Below are positions 5,921 to 6,486 of a stretch of 6,486 nucleotides of DNA, piece after piece. A program made the translations under genes and the position numbers. The notes under the pieces are model-generated. The model did not search any database, had not been told where the DNA came from, and worked only from the letters and a program-made list of their open reading frames with translations. Origin of the DNA: Firmicutes bacterium UBA911 (GTDB lineage Bacteria > Bacillota > Desulfotomaculia > Desulfotomaculales > Desulforudaceae); assembly GCA_002294005.1 (NCBI GenBank), contig DBEH01000057.1, positions 1-6,486 on the forward strand, in the 5' to 3' direction. Each line of letters opens with the position of its first letter. Positions within the stretch are counted from its first letter, which is position 1.

Positions 5921-6486
5921 CTAAATTTTTGCGGCAAAGACGTGGTTCCCGATGGTTGTGATCACCGGCAGTGTCCTGATCCAGGTGTCGTCGGCCAGCT
6001 TCGGGTTGTAGAAAAACAACGCCCCCTGAGTGGGGTCGATTCCCCTGAGGGCCTGCCTCGCCGCCCGAAACGCCTGTTCGTCGGGTGTGAGGGCGATCGA
6101 GCCGTCACCGACCGGCGAGAACTGGAAGACGTTGGCATTTCGCTGGAAGATCACGCTCCGCAGATCCTTGGGGAAAGTCGGGGCTGGCCAAGCGGTTCAT
6201 AGCCACCGCTCCGACGGCCACCTGACCGGCAAAACTCTCCCCCCGCGCCTCAGCGTGAATGATCCGCGCCAGGAGCGCCAGTTCCTCCTGGCAAATATTG
6301 CCGCCGGTATAGCGGAGAACGTGCTCGGGAATTACCAGCACCTGGTTGGGCACGATCAGGTCTCCCCGCAGGCAGTTGGCGGCGCTCAGCACACCGACCG
6401 AAATGCCGTATTGGCGGGAGATGTCGTAGAGTGTGTCCCCGTTTCGCACCGTGTAATAGACGTGCGCTTTCGCCGGCGCCGGCGCC
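5921..6486 (-). pseudogene. SleB-like spore cortex-lytic hydrolase (LysM + Hydrolase_2), 5'-partial and frameshifted
   Basis: SleB-type enzymes cleave cortex peptidoglycan during germination. The reading frame is open to the window edge, so the N-terminus lies outside; the visible part begins with an Ala-Pro linker (APAPAKAH), then a LysM domain (YYTVRNGDTLYDISRQYG...VPNQVLVIP), then the Hydrolase_2 domain, starting LALLARIIHAEARGES with the likely catalytic Glu in EARGE, and GQVAVGAVAMNRLASPDFP. There the frame breaks: the minus strand has CCCC at 6173-6170, and removing one C restores PKDLRSVIFQ and then NVFQFSPVGDGSIALTPDE through GALFFYNP to the stop at 5921. The unshifted frame ends at 6105 in unrelated sequence. 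Both halves keep family-like sequence with no other damage, so this is a very recent mutation, a phase-variable run or a sequencing error. LysM in place of the PG_binding_1 domain of B. subtilis SleB means the exact role (SleB, YkvT-like or other wall hydrolase) is open. Confidence 0.85.

Overview
The window looks like a chromosomal segment of a GC-rich, spore-forming Firmicute, probably an anaerobic clostridial lineage such as Peptococcaceae or Moorella-like. The evidence is a full-length SpoIVA, an SleB-type cortex hydrolase, an ADP-forming acyl-CoA synthetase and strong Shine-Dalgarno sites. The genus is inference only.

All recognisable protein genes lie on the minus strand, so they read from high to low coordinates. 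From the right edge: (i) a 5'-truncated LysM plus Hydrolase_2 (SleB-like) gene, 6486-5921, split by an apparent one-base insertion in a G run at 6170-6173 and followed directly by a clear intrinsic terminator; (ii) a two-gene operon, 5808-2630, encoding a fused alpha-beta acetate--CoA ligase (ADP-forming) and, 11 nt downstream, a BioD-like/DRTGG P-loop protein that resembles the N-terminal regulatory half of long phosphotransacetylases without the catalytic half; a strong terminator at 2567-2602 closes it; (iii) spoIVA, 2393-915, with a good sigma-E-type promoter just beyond that terminator; (iv) a gene-free stretch, 321-914; (v) a 96-residue winged-helix-like protein, 320-30.

The gene-free stretch is the most unusual part. 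From about 440 to 882 it can be folded almost end to end into consecutive stems: four hairpins or arms of 13-16 bp with no mismatch, a GAAA tetraloop, a three-way junction, and a final perfect 16-bp inverted repeat. The arms hold many G-U pairs when read on the plus strand; these would be A-C mismatches on the minus strand. This argues for a plus-strand structured RNA of about 440 nt, convergent with spoIVA and divergent from the winged-helix gene. I do not recognise its class; it lacks the hallmarks I can recall of RNase P RNA, tmRNA, SRP RNA, T-box or group II domain V. It is the best candidate for something undescribed.

Functionally, spoIVA (coat basement ATPase) and the SleB-like enzyme (cortex hydrolysis) are sporulation/germination genes, while the two-gene operon between them would make ATP and acetate from acetyl-CoA. 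The Pta-regulator-like partner suggests control of that acetate-forming step.
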